A stretch of DNA of 64,000 nucleotides from contig OZ251545.1 in the NCBI GenBank assembly GCA_965243335.1, positions 248,001 through 312,000 of the forward strand. Direction: 5' to 3'. Below the pieces are notes generated by a model. That model was not told where the DNA came from and searched no databases. It worked only from the letters and a program-made list of their open reading frames with translations. Source of the stretch: JAJDXW01 sp965243335. Lineage in GTDB: Bacteria > Pseudomonadota > Gammaproteobacteria > HK1. Made by a program: the position numbers and the translations under genes. Shown piece by piece: positions 16,798 to 25,746 of this stretch (position 1 is the stretch's first letter; every line of letters starts with the position of its first letter).

Positions 16798-17217
16798 ATG
16801 GCGAAGATCACCAAGGGCATCAAGCAGCTTTGCGCGGAGGCGGAGGCCGGGATCGAGACCTGGACGGTCGCCGACGCGCTCCGCCGCCACGGCGACGAGG
16901 ACGTGGTCTTCGTCGATATCCGGGACGTGCGCGAGCTATGGCGCGAGGGGGCGATCCCCGGCGCGGTGCACGCGCCCCGCGGGATGCTCGAGTTCTGGGT
17001 GGACCCGGAGAGCCCCTACGCGCGGGAGGTGTTCCAGTCCGGCAAGCGCTTCATGTTCTTCTGCGCCGGGGGGCTCCGGTCCGCGCTCGCGGCGAAGACG
17101 GTGCAGGACATGGGCCTCGCCCCGGTATGCCACCTGGCGGGCGGTTTCGGGGCGTGGAAGGAGGCGGGCGGCGCGGTGGAGGCGAAGGAGCCGAAGCTGC
17201 CGTCGCCCGGCCGCTGA
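16798..17217 (+). CDS. Single-domain rhodanese-like sulfurtransferase
   Basis: 139 residues with GGGAGGG upstream. The rhodanese fold is recognised from VVFVDIRDVRELWREGAIPGAVHAPRG (residues 36-62) and the active-site loop beginning at Cys 89 in FFCAGGLRSA. A six-residue loop fits thiosulfate/persulfide chemistry rather than phosphatase activity. The N-terminal ~20 residues are helical and basic, as in the small cytosolic rhodaneses that often sit beside dehydrogenases. Donor and acceptor unknown. Confidence 0.85.
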   Translation: MAKITKGIKQLCAEAEAGIETWTVADALRRHGDEDVVFVDIRDVRELWREGAIPGAVHAPRGMLEFWVDPESPYAREVFQSGKRFMFFCAGGLRSALAAKTVQDMGLAPVCHLAGGFGAWKEAGGAVEAKEPKLPSPGR

Positions 17218-17336
17218 CCCCGAGCGCCCCCCGGCCCGCGCCTGCGTCCGCCGCCCGCCGCGGCGCTCCCCGTCCCCGCGCGCCCCGCCGCCCGGACCCG
17301 TTCCTCGGCCCGCCCGTCCGGCCGCCCCGCCCCGCC

Positions 17337-18248
17337 GTGCCTTGGGAGGTCCCCGAGCCGCTCGCCACCGGCGAGGTGCGGACGGCCGACGGCAGCCTCA
17401 TCGTCCTCCGGCGCCACGGGAACCCGGACGGCCCGCGGCTCGTCCTCAGCCACGGCAACGGCCTCGCGATCGACCTCTACTACCCGTTCTGGTCACGGCT
17501 CGCGGACCGGTTCGACCTCGTCGTCCACGACTTCCGGAGCCACGGCTGGAACCCGCGCGCCCCCCTTCGGAGCCACCACTTCCCGACCTTCGTCTGGGAC
17601 GCGGAGCACGTGGTCCGGGGGATCGACCGCCACTTCGGGGCGAAGCCGAAGATCGGGGTGTTCCATTCGATGTCGGCGCTCACCGCGCTCTACCAGGCCC
17701 TGCGGGCGGGCCCCCGGTACGCGGCCCTCGTCCTCTTCGACCCGCCGTTCTCCCCGCCGAACGGCGACCGGCTGGAGGGCGAGTACCTCGACCGGGAGAG
17801 CGAGCTCGCCGCCCGCACCCGGCGGCGGCAGCCGCGGTTCGAGACGCGCGGGGAGCTCGCGGAGGTCGTGCGCGGCGCGTCCGCGTTCGCCCGGCTGCTC
17901 CCCGGCGTGCCGGACCTCTACGCGCGGGCGACCCTCCGCCCGGCCGCGGACGGGCCGGGCTACGAGCTGTGCTGCCCGCGCGAGCACGAGGCCCAGGTCT
18001 TCGATACCTACCTCGATTCGAGCTTCGAGCTCGCGATGGGGAGCTTTCCCTGCCCGCTCAAGCTGATCGGAGGGGATCCGACCCAACCCGGCGCCTTCGT
18101 GCCGAGCATCGTGCTCCGCGACCTCGCGGAGCGCTGCGACCTCGACTACGACTACGTGCCGGGCGCGTCGCACTTCCTCCAGCTCGAGAAGCCCGCCGAG
18201 TGCGCCGCCCTCATGCTCGAGTTCCTGGAGCGCCGCGGCCTCGCCTGA
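17337..18248 (+). CDS. Alpha/beta hydrolase
   Basis: 303 residues if it begins at the GTG at 17337; no clear SD is visible and the true start is uncertain because the ~120 bases before it are open, Pro/Arg-rich and unlike protein. The alpha/beta hydrolase features are LVLSHGNGLAIDLYYPFW (oxyanion strand), nucleophile elbow GVFHSMSALTA with the catalytic Ser in a non-standard H-S-M-S context instead of G-x-S-x-G, GGDPTQP (Asp region) and GASHFLQLEKP (catalytic His). It probably hydrolyses an ester, lactone or thioester; substrate unknown. It follows the rhodanese gene in the same direction. Confidence 0.8.
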   Translation: MPWEVPEPLATGEVRTADGSLIVLRRHGNPDGPRLVLSHGNGLAIDLYYPFWSRLADRFDLVVHDFRSHGWNPRAPLRSHHFPTFVWDAEHVVRGIDRHFGAKPKIGVFHSMSALTALYQALRAGPRYAALVLFDPPFSPPNGDRLEGEYLDRESELAARTRRRQPRFETRGELAEVVRGASAFARLLPGVPDLYARATLRPAADGPGYELCCPREHEAQVFDTYLDSSFELAMGSFPCPLKLIGGDPTQPGAFVPSIVLRDLAERCDLDYDYVPGASHFLQLEKPAECAALMLEFLERRGLA

Positions 18249-18320
18249 CCCGCCCGGCCGGAGGCCATGCCGGCGCCGGATACGGAGCCGGGGTCTGGTT
18301 CCGGCCTCGGCTGCCCTGGT

Positions 18321-19436
18321 TCAGGAGGTCATGTCCCGGAGCCGGGCCTCCAGCTCCGCGACCCGGGACTCCGCGGCCCGGCGCGCTCGCGCTTCGGCAT
18401 CGGCGCGCCGGCGTTCCGCAGCGGCCCTCTCGTCCGCGGCGCCGATCCGCCCCCGGGCTTCCGCCTCTTCCCGCTGCGCTTCGGCCTCTGCTCGCCGCGC
18501 CTCGTCCGCCGTCTGCCGCGCTTCGGCCTCCGCTCGCCGTGCTTCGGCCTCCGCCCGCTGCGCGATCTCCAGCGGCGTCCCGAGGGGCTCGCCGGCCGCC
18601 GGGTCGTACCACCTCATGCGCGCCATGCTGTCCGGATGCAGGCCCTCCAGCGGCCACGGCTCCTCATGGCAGAGATACAGGCCCAACACCTCGCTGTACA
18701 CCCCGCGCAGGCCTCCCGGCAGCGCCTCCGACGGCCGCGGGCGGGCGTCGCCGCCGCGCAGCCGGAAGCCCTGAAGCCGCGGCGTGACGCGGTGTCCCGG
18801 ATCGAACACGAAGTAGTCGCGAACGCCGACGTTGGCGTAGATCTCGCGTTTCAGGCCCAGGTCCCGCCCCCACGTCGCCGGCGAGAGCACCTCCAGCACG
18901 AACGACGGCGACTCGCGGTCCTTCCACAGCACGTAGGATCGCCGGTACCGCTTCGGCACGCCGAGCACCGCCATGAGGTCCGGCGTCACGCGCCCCGCCT
19001 GCCGGTCCTCGGCGTCGTAGTACAGGTCCATCTCCCTGGCGACGAACGCGTCGTCGCGGTCCTTGAAGTGCGCCGCCAGCGCCGCCTCGAGATCGCTGCA
19101 GATCGCCAGGTGCACCGGCGTCGGGCTCACCGGGTCGTCCTCCGACGGGTCCGCCTCTGCCGCCTCCGCCTCCTCCAGGTCACCGGCGTCGAGGTCGTGG
19201 TACGGACGCCGGAACCCCTCCCCCATCGCCTCGATCCAGCGGCGGTCCAACGCCGGCCGGCACCAATGGTCGGCCGCCACCTGGGCCGCTTCCTGCGCGT
19301 CGCGCCACTCGTCGAAGGACTCGCCGGGCTGCGGGCGGGAGAGCCGAGGGCGGGGTCGGGGTTCGACGACGGGCAGCGTCGGCGTTCGCGCCGGAGCGCT
19401 GCGCGCGGGAGGACGTCGGGGGATGGATTCGGGCAT
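18321..19436 (-). CDS. Uma2-family (DUF820) protein with coiled-coil tail
   Basis: 371 residues from the ATG at 19434-19436, with AAGGAG nine bases upstream. The core (about 100-270) is the Uma2 restriction-endonuclease-like fold: VTPDLMAVLG, SPSFVLEVLSPATW, then LKREIYANVGVRDYFVFDP, carrying the D...E-x-x-S/K-type active-site arrangement. The final ~90 residues are an Ala/Glu/Arg coiled coil made of RRAEAEA repeats, a common Uma2 appendage. Biological role of Uma2 proteins is poorly known. A second, shorter Uma2 gene lies at 49204-49914. Confidence 0.8.
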   Translation of the reverse strand: MPESIPRRPPARSAPARTPTLPVVEPRPRPRLSRPQPGESFDEWRDAQEAAQVAADHWCRPALDRRWIEAMGEGFRRPYHDLDAGDLEEAEAAEADPSEDDPVSPTPVHLAICSDLEAALAAHFKDRDDAFVAREMDLYYDAEDRQAGRVTPDLMAVLGVPKRYRRSYVLWKDRESPSFVLEVLSPATWGRDLGLKREIYANVGVRDYFVFDPGHRVTPRLQGFRLRGGDARPRPSEALPGGLRGVYSEVLGLYLCHEEPWPLEGLHPDSMARMRWYDPAAGEPLGTPLEIAQRAEAEARRAEAEARQTADEARRAEAEAQREEAEARGRIGAADERAAAERRRADAEARARRAAESRVAELEARLRDMTS

Positions 19437-19801
19437 TGCTCCGCTCCTTGGGCCGCCATGCGTCCCGTACCGGACACGCCGGAGGGAAGGGGACTGTAGC
19501 ATGACGCCGCGCGGACGCCGGGATGGTGGGCGCACGCGCGCATGACGGCCGCCACGGTTCGGGATCCGGACGGCGATCGTCGAGCCTCCCGTCCGGCTGG
19601 TCGAGAGGCGTTTTGCTCGATCTTTGTAGGAAATCCGCCCGACGTCGCGTTCAACATCCGCCCGGCGTTGCAGGCATTCCTGACCACCGACCGGAAGACC
19701 CCACCGCGCACATGCCTCGAATCCGGCGGTTCGCTTGAGAGACTTGGCCGCGTTGGCGCATGATCCGAGGTATCGGACCAGGAGCGGATGCGAGGAGAGA
19801 C
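19437..19801. other. Gene-free spacer with a decayed repeat end
   Basis: The 365 bases between the divergent Uma2 and PPOX genes hold no convincing ORF. Around 19690-19728 the sequence ends in CCCCACCGCGCACATGCCTCG, the same right end as the dispersed MITE-like repeat, but without its hairpin core. This suggests an old, deleted copy. The region is locally AT-richer. AGGAGAGAC just before 19802 is the RBS of the next gene. Confidence 0.5.
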
Positions 19802-20422
19802 ATGGCTGAGCACGTCATCGAGACGGTGGAGGAGCTGAGGAGCAGCTACGGGGCGCCGAGCGAGCGGGCGGTCAGGAAGTCGCTCGACCGCCTGGACCGT
19901 CACTGCCGGCGGTTCATCGAGCTCTCGCCCTTCGTGGTGCTCGCGTCCGCCGGGGCGGACGGGCGGGTCGACTGCTCGCCGCGCGGCGACCCGGCGGGCT
20001 TCGTCGCGATCCTGGACGACCGGACCGTCCTCCTCCCCGACCGGCGCGGGAACAACCGCGCGGACTCGCTGACGAACGTGCTCGAGAACCCCCACGTCGG
20101 GATGCTGTTCATGATCCCGGGGGTGGACGAGACGCTTCGGCTCAACGGGAGGGCGAAGCTCACCACCGATCCGGCCCGCCTCGGGCCGCTCTCGGTCAAC
20201 GGGCGGGCGCCGCGAAGCGGGTTGGTGGTCGAGGTCGAGGAGGTCTTCCTCCAGTGCACCAAGGCCCTCGTCCGCTCCCGCCTGTGGGCCGACGAGACGC
20301 GCGTGGACCGCAAGGCGGCCCTCCCGACCTTCGGGCGGATGCTCGCCGACCACATCGGCGAACCGGACGGAGACGCGGTCGAGCGGGACCTTCGGGCGAG
20401 GCTGCCTGAAACCCTCTACTGA
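19802..20422 (+). CDS. Pyridoxamine 5'-phosphate oxidase-type flavin-binding protein (MSMEG_1061-like)
   Basis: 206 residues from the ATG at 19802 (AGGAGAGAC directly before it; an in-frame start at 19760 lacks an RBS). The split-barrel PPOX fold is indicated by FVVLASAGADGRVDCSPRGD, VLLPDRRGNNRADSLTNVLENPHVGMLFMIPG and TLRLNGRAKL, the pattern of the small FMN- or F420-binding oxidases. The C-terminal part (LQCTKALVRSRLW) is typical of the MSMEG_1061 subgroup. It probably binds FMN and reduces or oxidises a small molecule; substrate unknown. Confidence 0.82.
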   Translation: MAEHVIETVEELRSSYGAPSERAVRKSLDRLDRHCRRFIELSPFVVLASAGADGRVDCSPRGDPAGFVAILDDRTVLLPDRRGNNRADSLTNVLENPHVGMLFMIPGVDETLRLNGRAKLTTDPARLGPLSVNGRAPRSGLVVEVEEVFLQCTKALVRSRLWADETRVDRKAALPTFGRMLADHIGEPDGDAVERDLRARLPETLY

Positions 20423-20658
20423 ATCGGTCGAGCTGGCGGCCGAACCCGGGTGCGGATCGGTTCACGGGTGGTATTCGGCAGGCGGGCGGGGAAGGCCGGC
20501 CGCTCGGCTGCCTGGAAGATGATGCGCGAGGGGCCTTCCGAACCCCACGACCCGGCCGCTCGCGCGGAGGAAGCCGTCGCCGGCGCGCCCGGCGCGGGGG
20601 GATCGTCCGGTTCGCAGCCCGCTTCTCGGCGCGATGGACGGGGCGATCTGCTGGCGGC

Positions 20659-21747
20659 TCAGTCCGTCAGGCGGCTCAGCTCGTCGCGTTCGAAGCGGGG
20701 AAGCGGCGCCCCGTCCACGAAGGCGACGCCCCGCCCGGATTCGGCCCGGCCGATGACGGCGGCGGGGCGCCCGGCGCGCCCGAGCGCGCGGAGCGCCTCT
20801 TCGGTCCGCTCCGCCGGGAGCCCGGCGAGCAGAGCCCCCGAAGCGAGGGCTCCCCACGGGTCGATCCCCGCCGCGCCGCAGAGCGCCACGCCGGGCTCGA
20901 ACCAGGCGATGCGTTCACGGTCGATGGCGATCGCGACCCCCGACGCATCGGCCAGTTCGTGAAGACCGGCGGAGAGGCCCCCTTCGGTCGGGTCGTGGAG
21001 CGCCGACGCTCCGGCTCCGGCGGCGGCGAGGGCGGGCTCCACCACCGAGATCCCGGGCGTCTCGAGAGCGGCCCGGGCCGCGTCGAGGGTGCGGGTGGAG
21101 ACCGCGCGCAGGCGTTCGGGCGGCAGGAGGTCGGCAAGCACCGCCGCTCCCTCGACCGGGGCCGGCCCGATCTGGACCACCGCGTCCCCCGGCCGGAGGC
21201 CGCCCGTCGGTACCGTCCGCTCCTCCGCCATCCCCAGCATCTGCCCGACCACGAGCGGCTGGCGCACCGCGCCCGTCACCTCCGTGTGGCCGCCGACGAG
21301 CGATGCGCCCACCTTGTCGAGCGCGCGCCGCATCCCCGCGAAGAGGGCTTCGGCGTCCCCCGCCGTCGACCCCTCGGGCAGCAGCACGCACGCGAGGAAC
21401 CAGCGGGGCCGCGCGCCCGTCACCGCCACGTCGTTCGCGTTGACGACGACCGCGTGCGCCCCGACCCCGGTGCCGGTGAGGGTGATCGGGTCGGTCGCCG
21501 CGACGAGGGTCCCCGCCCCGACCGCGATCGCGCACGCATCCTCGCCGACCCGCGGCCCGATCCGCACCTCGGGGGGCAGGCCGGTCGGGAGAAGCCGGGC
21601 GAGGAAGTCCGGCGCGAGCTTGCCGGCGGGAAGCGGCGCGGACGAGGACGGGGATGCGGACGCGGCGGAGCCTGCCTCCCGCGCGGCCCCTTCCGCTTCC
21701 ACGCGGCCCAGGGCGCGCCGCCGCCGATCGGGAGCCGGTCCACTCAT
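20659..21747 (-). CDS. AIR synthase-related (PurM/HypE/ThiL-like) protein
   Basis: 362 residues from the ATG at 21745-21747; no strong SD is visible. After a low-complexity first 45 residues, the PurM-like ATP-binding fold is seen: GPRVGEDACAIAVG, LVAATDPITLTGTGVGAHAVVVNANDVAVTGARPRWFL (strand and metal-binding Asp), GGHTEVTGAVRQPLVVGQMLG and a second domain with LHDPTEGGLSAGLHELADASGV. It resembles the HypE-type proteins and archaeal AIR-synthase-like proteins. No hyp or hydrogenase genes are nearby and the C-terminal Cys of HypE is absent. A kinase- or ligase-type reaction on an unknown substrate is all that can be inferred. Confidence 0.75.
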   Translation of the reverse strand: MSGPAPDRRRRALGRVEAEGAAREAGSAASASPSSSAPLPAGKLAPDFLARLLPTGLPPEVRIGPRVGEDACAIAVGAGTLVAATDPITLTGTGVGAHAVVVNANDVAVTGARPRWFLACVLLPEGSTAGDAEALFAGMRRALDKVGASLVGGHTEVTGAVRQPLVVGQMLGMAEERTVPTGGLRPGDAVVQIGPAPVEGAAVLADLLPPERLRAVSTRTLDAARAALETPGISVVEPALAAAGAGASALHDPTEGGLSAGLHELADASGVAIAIDRERIAWFEPGVALCGAAGIDPWGALASGALLAGLPAERTEEALRALGRAGRPAAVIGRAESGRGVAFVDGAPLPRFERDELSRLTD

Positions 21748-21804
21748 CCGCGCATGGTATCCGCGTTCCCCCCGTTCCGGGCGCCTGGAGCGGGACGGAG
21801 GCAG

Positions 21805-22070
21805 GTGCGCGGTGGGGTTTTCGCGCCGGCGCCCCGCTCGCCACCTCCCTGGGTACGCCGGCGTCTCGCCGGCATTCGCGTTCCCGAGCGCTCCGCCCCC
21901 GGGCCGGCGGGACGCCGGCGTACCCGGGAGCGTCCCCGGTGACGCGGGACGCGATGAACCTCGAACGCTACGGCGAGCCAAGGGCTGACGAGAACGCCGT
22001 TCCCGTGGGGTAGAAAATATCTCGAACCCCGCTCTCCACTCTCTATATCAATAGCTTACGAACAGCGCAC
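21805..22070 (-). repeat. MITE-like dispersed repeat, full-length copy (reverse)
   Basis: 266 bases bounded by GTGCGCGGT (21805) and ACAGCGCAC (22062-22070), the terminal inverted repeats of the family. Inside are the hairpin arms in the GTACGCCGGCG variant, and towards the right end the segment GGGGTAGAAAATATCTCG and TATCAATAGCTTACGAACAGC that matches the copies at 25393 and 32343 in reverse. It lies in the 427-base gap between the PurM-like gene and the luciferase-like gene; nothing else is evident there. Confidence 0.75.
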
Positions 22071-22174
22071 GCGCCTCCGGCGGACGCGGCCTTTCGCGCC
22101 GCCCCGGCGGAGGGGGATAATCCGCCCCGCGCAAGCCGCCCCCCGCTCCCCCCGTACCCAGGAGGAACCGCACG

Positions 22175-23188
22175 ATGAAGGTAGGACTGTTCGTCACCAA
22201 CCAGCAGTATCTCGACACCGACATGGTGAGCGCGCTCGACGATCAGATCGCGATGGTCCACATGGCCCGCGACAAGGGCTGGGACTCGGTGTTCTCCGGC
22301 CAGCACTACCTCAACGAGGGCAACAACCAGCAGCTCCAGATCGTGCCCTTCCTCGCCCGGCTCATGCCCGAGGCGGGGGAGATGACCACCGGGCTCGGGA
22401 TCCTGCTCCTCGGCCTGCACAACCCGGTCTACACTGCCGAGACCGTGGCCTCGCTCGACGTCATCGCGCGCGGGAACTTCGTGTTCGGGGTCGGGCTCGG
22501 CTACCGGGACGTGGAGTTCGATGCGTTCGTGGTGCCGAAGGGTCAGCGGGCGAAGCGCTTCGAGGAGTATCTCGACCTCGTGAAGCGGTTGTGGAGCGAG
22601 GATTCCGTCAGCCACGAGAGCGACACCGTGAAGCTCGACGGGGTGCGGATGAACGTCCGCCCGGTGCAGCGCCCCCACCCGCCGATCTGGATCGCCGCGA
22701 ACAACGAACGCGCGATCCGGCGGGCGGCGCGGATGGCGGACGCCTGGTACGTCAATCCCCACTCCACGATGGAGACCATCCGCCACCACCTCGGCATCTA
22801 CCGCGACGAGCTCGAACGGCAGGGCAAGGCGATGCCGCGAGAGCTTCCGGCCGTCAAGGAGATCTTCTGCGCCCGGGACCGGGCGACCGCGATCGAGATG
22901 GCCGGCCCCTACCTCGCCGGCAAGTACCGGGACTACGCGAAGTGGGGGCAGGACAAGGTCATGCCGGAAGGCGAGACCTTCGACCAGGACTTCGACGACC
23001 TCCTCGAGAGCCGCTTCGTGCTCGGCTCGCCGGAGGAGTGCTACGAGCAGCTCCGCCCGTACTGGGAGGAGTTCGGGGTGAACCACCTCACCCTCCGCAC
23101 CCACTGGGTCGGGATGCCGCTCGGCATCGCCCTCTCCAGCATCCGGCTGATCTCCGACGAGCTGCTGCCGGAGCTGAAGAAGGTCTGA
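22175..23188 (+). CDS. LLM-class flavin-dependent oxidoreductase
   Basis: 337 residues with AGGAGGAACC upstream of the ATG. Bacterial luciferase-like TIM barrel: MKVGLFVTNQQY, GLGILLLGLHNPVYTAETVASLDVIARGNFVFGVGLGYRDVEF (residues about 68-110), RPHPPIWIAANNERAIRRAARMADAWYVNP. It uses reduced FMN or F420 to oxygenate or reduce a substrate. Neighbours do not reveal which. It is a single gene between a repeat element and cbiD. Confidence 0.85.
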   Translation: MKVGLFVTNQQYLDTDMVSALDDQIAMVHMARDKGWDSVFSGQHYLNEGNNQQLQIVPFLARLMPEAGEMTTGLGILLLGLHNPVYTAETVASLDVIARGNFVFGVGLGYRDVEFDAFVVPKGQRAKRFEEYLDLVKRLWSEDSVSHESDTVKLDGVRMNVRPVQRPHPPIWIAANNERAIRRAARMADAWYVNPHSTMETIRHHLGIYRDELERQGKAMPRELPAVKEIFCARDRATAIEMAGPYLAGKYRDYAKWGQDKVMPEGETFDQDFDDLLESRFVLGSPEECYEQLRPYWEEFGVNHLTLRTHWVGMPLGIALSSIRLISDELLPELKKV

Positions 23189-23375
23189 GCGCCTCCGCGT
23201 CCTCCACCGCCTGCCGGGTTCGAGCGGCTCGAGAGGTGCGGAGGCCGCGGTGGGAAGGAAAGCCGTCGGGAGGCGGCCTCGGGAAGGGCGACAGGCATCC
23301 GCGGGGCCGCAGGTGGGCGGGGGCAGTGACGACCGAGGCAGGGCGCCGGGGAGACATGCGCGCCAGGATCGCGGG

Positions 23376-24455
23376 ATGCCGCCGCCCGAAGGACAACGCC
23401 TGCGACGCGGCTGGACCACCGGGGCCTGCGCCGCCGCCGCGACCCGGGCCGCGTACGCCGCGCTCCTGACGGGAAGGTTTCCGGACCCGGTCGCCATCGA
23501 GCTCCCGAAGGGGCAGCGGCCTTCGTTCGCGCTCGCGGAAGAGGAGGCCGGCGCCGGGTTCGCCCGCGCCGGCATCGTCAAGGACGCGGGCGACGACCCC
23601 GACGTGACCCACCTCGCGCTGGTCCACGCCACGGTGCGCGAGGGCGTCCGCGGGCGCGGGGTCGAGTTCCGGGCGGGGCCGGGGGTCGGGACGGTGACCC
23701 GGCCCGGTCTGCCGGTCGCGGTGGGCGAGCCCGCCATCAACCCCGTACCGCGCCGGATGATGCGCCGGGAGGTCGCGGCGGTCGCCGCCGCGCACGGAGG
23801 CTCCGGGGACGTCGTCGTCGAGGTCGGGGTGCGGGACGGCGAGCGGCTCGCCGGCAAGACCTGGAACCCGCGCCTCGGCATCGTCGGAGGGCTCTCGATC
23901 CTCGGGACCACCGGGGTCGTCATCCCCTATTCCTGCTCGGCGTGGATCCACTCCATCCACCGGGGGGTGGACGTGGCGCGCGCGATGGGCCTCACCCACC
24001 TCGCGGGCTGCACCGGCCGCACGTCGGAAGGGGCGGTGCAGCGGCTCCACCGCCTCCCCGGCGAGGCGATGATCGACATGGGCGACTTCGCGGGGGGGCT
24101 CCTCAAGTACGTCCGGCGGCATCCGGTGCCCCGCCTCACCATCGGCGGCGGGTTCGCGAAGATGTCGAAGCTCGCGGACGGCAGCCTCGACCTCCATTCG
24201 GGGCGCAGCCAGGTCGATCCCGCGCGCCTCGCGGAGCGGGCGGCGGGGTGCGGGGCGGACGCCGCCCTGCAGGGCCGTATCCGCGCCGCGGGCGCGGCCG
24301 GCGAGGCGCTCGCCCTCGCCGAGCGCGCCGGGGTGGGGCTCGCCGGGGCGGTCGCGGCGGCGGCCCGCGAGACCGCGCTCGGGGTGGTGCGGGGGGCGGC
24401 GGAGGTCGAGGTCGTCATCGTCGATCGGGGCGGTCGGGTCGCTGCCCGCGCGTAG
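23376..24455 (+). CDS. cbiD: Cobalt-precorrin-5B C1-methyltransferase CbiD
   Basis: 359 residues from the ATG at 23376; the frame is open upstream, but the conserved part begins LRRGWTTGACAAAATRAA at residue 9. Other CbiD signatures: RPGLPVAVGEPAINPVPR, NPRLGIVGGLSILGTTGVVIPYSCSAW and GDFAGGLLKYVRRHP. It methylates C1 in the anaerobic (early cobalt insertion) corrin pathway using S-adenosylmethionine. cobK follows about 190 bases later on the same strand, cysG is nearby on the other strand, and a B12-dependent mutase (icmF) is encoded in the same window. The other cbi genes are elsewhere. Confidence 0.92.
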   Translation: MPPPEGQRLRRGWTTGACAAAATRAAYAALLTGRFPDPVAIELPKGQRPSFALAEEEAGAGFARAGIVKDAGDDPDVTHLALVHATVREGVRGRGVEFRAGPGVGTVTRPGLPVAVGEPAINPVPRRMMRREVAAVAAAHGGSGDVVVEVGVRDGERLAGKTWNPRLGIVGGLSILGTTGVVIPYSCSAWIHSIHRGVDVARAMGLTHLAGCTGRTSEGAVQRLHRLPGEAMIDMGDFAGGLLKYVRRHPVPRLTIGGGFAKMSKLADGSLDLHSGRSQVDPARLAERAAGCGADAALQGRIRAAGAAGEALALAERAGVGLAGAVAAAARETALGVVRGAAEVEVVIVDRGGRVAARA

Positions 24456-24648
24456 CCTCGAGACCATTCCATGTTCGCCGCAGAGCGTGAATCGAGCCAT
24501 CGAGGCTGCCCGGGCGGGTATGACGAGAGGCGTTTTTCCGAGCGGCGGGGGCGGGATCCGGGCGGCGGCACGGCTCCTTTCGGGTGGTGCGGCGACCAGG
24601 GAACGGCCCTGCGTGCAGCCTTGAGCGCGTGCATGTCCGAACGATCGC

Positions 24649-25407
24649 ATGGCTGAGCGGCTGCGGCTGCTCCTGCTCGGCGGGACGCGCGAGGCGGTCG
24701 AGCTGGCCCGCGCGCTCGCCGGCCGCCCGGAGATCGAGACGACCTACTCGCTCGCGGGCCGCACGCGCCGGCCCGCCCCGGTCCCGGCCCCCGTCCGCAC
24801 CGGGGGGTTCGGCGGCGCGGACGGGCTCGCGGCGTACCTCCGGGAGGCGGGGATCAGGCTCGTCGTCGATGCGACCCACCCGTACGCGGAGGCCATCTCC
24901 GCCCACGCCGCCCTCGCCTGCGACCGCGCGGCAGTACCGCGGCTCGTGCTCCATCGTCCGCCTTGGGCGCGCGGTCCCGGCGACCGCTGGGTCGAGGCCG
25001 CGGACACCGCGGGCGCTGCGCGCGCACTCCCCGCCCTCGGCAGGCGGGCGCTGCTCACGGTTGGAAGCCGGGACCTCGCCCCGTTCCTCGGGGCGGCCGG
25101 ACTCTCCTTCGTCGTGCGGTCGGTGGAGCCTCCCCGCGCCGCGCTCGACCCGGCCCGCTTCGAGGTCGTCCTCGCGCGCGGGCCGTTCGACGTCGATGCC
25201 GAACGCCGCCTGCTCGAGTCGCGCGCGATCGACGTCGTCGTGTCGAAGAACAGCGGCGGGCCGGTCGCGCGCGCGAAGCTGGAGGCGGCGCGGGCGCTCG
25301 GGCTCCCCGTGGTCATGATCGCCCGCCCGCCCCCGCCCCCCGGCGAGAGGGTCGGGTCGGTCGCGGCGGCGCGGGCCTGGGTCGAGTCGCGCGTGCGCTG
25401 TTCGTAG
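24649..25407 (+). CDS. cobK: Precorrin-6A / cobalt-precorrin-6A reductase
   Basis: 252 residues (family 240-260). Motifs: LLLLGGTREAVELARAL at the N-terminus for NAD(P)H binding, VVDATHPYAEAISAHA about residue 75, LLTVGSRDLAPF and VVSKNSGG near residue 200. It reduces (cobalt-)precorrin-6A in corrin synthesis. The last codons and stop (GTG-CGC-TGT-TCG-TAG) lie inside the left end of the MITE-like element at 25393, so the natural C-terminus was probably replaced by the insertion. The catalytic domain is complete, so it is likely still functional. Confidence 0.9.
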   Translation: MAERLRLLLLGGTREAVELARALAGRPEIETTYSLAGRTRRPAPVPAPVRTGGFGGADGLAAYLREAGIRLVVDATHPYAEAISAHAALACDRAAVPRLVLHRPPWARGPGDRWVEAADTAGAARALPALGRRALLTVGSRDLAPFLGAAGLSFVVRSVEPPRAALDPARFEVVLARGPFDVDAERRLLESRAIDVVVSKNSGGPVARAKLEAARALGLPVVMIARPPPPPGERVGSVAAARAWVESRVRCS

Positions 25408-25689
25408 GAACTTGATACAGGGAGAGTAGAGAGGAAGGCGAGATATTTCTTACCCCCGGGGAACGGCGTTGTTTCCTGGTTTTGGGGCCGGTTCGAGGGG
25501 CCTTGGTCGCATTTCACCTCACGGCGGCGCTTGCGCGGGACCCTGGGAACGCTTGTGTCTCGCCCGCATGCGGACTGGCGACGCAGCTTGCCACGCCGAT
25601 GCGGGCGAGACGCCCGCATTCCCAGGACACCCACGTCCCCACGGACGCGCCCGCAAGAGGTGTGCTTGGCGAGAAAACCCACAGCGCAC
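25393..25689 (+). repeat. MITE-like dispersed repeat, full-length copy
   Basis: 297 bases between GTGCGCTGT (25393-25401) and ACAGCGCAC (25681-25689), followed by the family-conserved ATGCCTCG. Internal order: AT-rich segment (GATATTTCTTACCCCC), GGTTTTGGGGCCGGTTCGAG, then the hairpin with arms about 25545-25570 and 25598-25626, then GTGTGCTTGGCGAGAAAACC. It has no coding capacity. It fills nearly all the gap between cobK and cysG. Confidence 0.82.
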
Positions 25690-25746
25690 ATGCCTCGTCC
25701 CCGGAGCGGCGCTGGTTCTGCCGGGGAAACCGCTCCGGCGCCGCCA

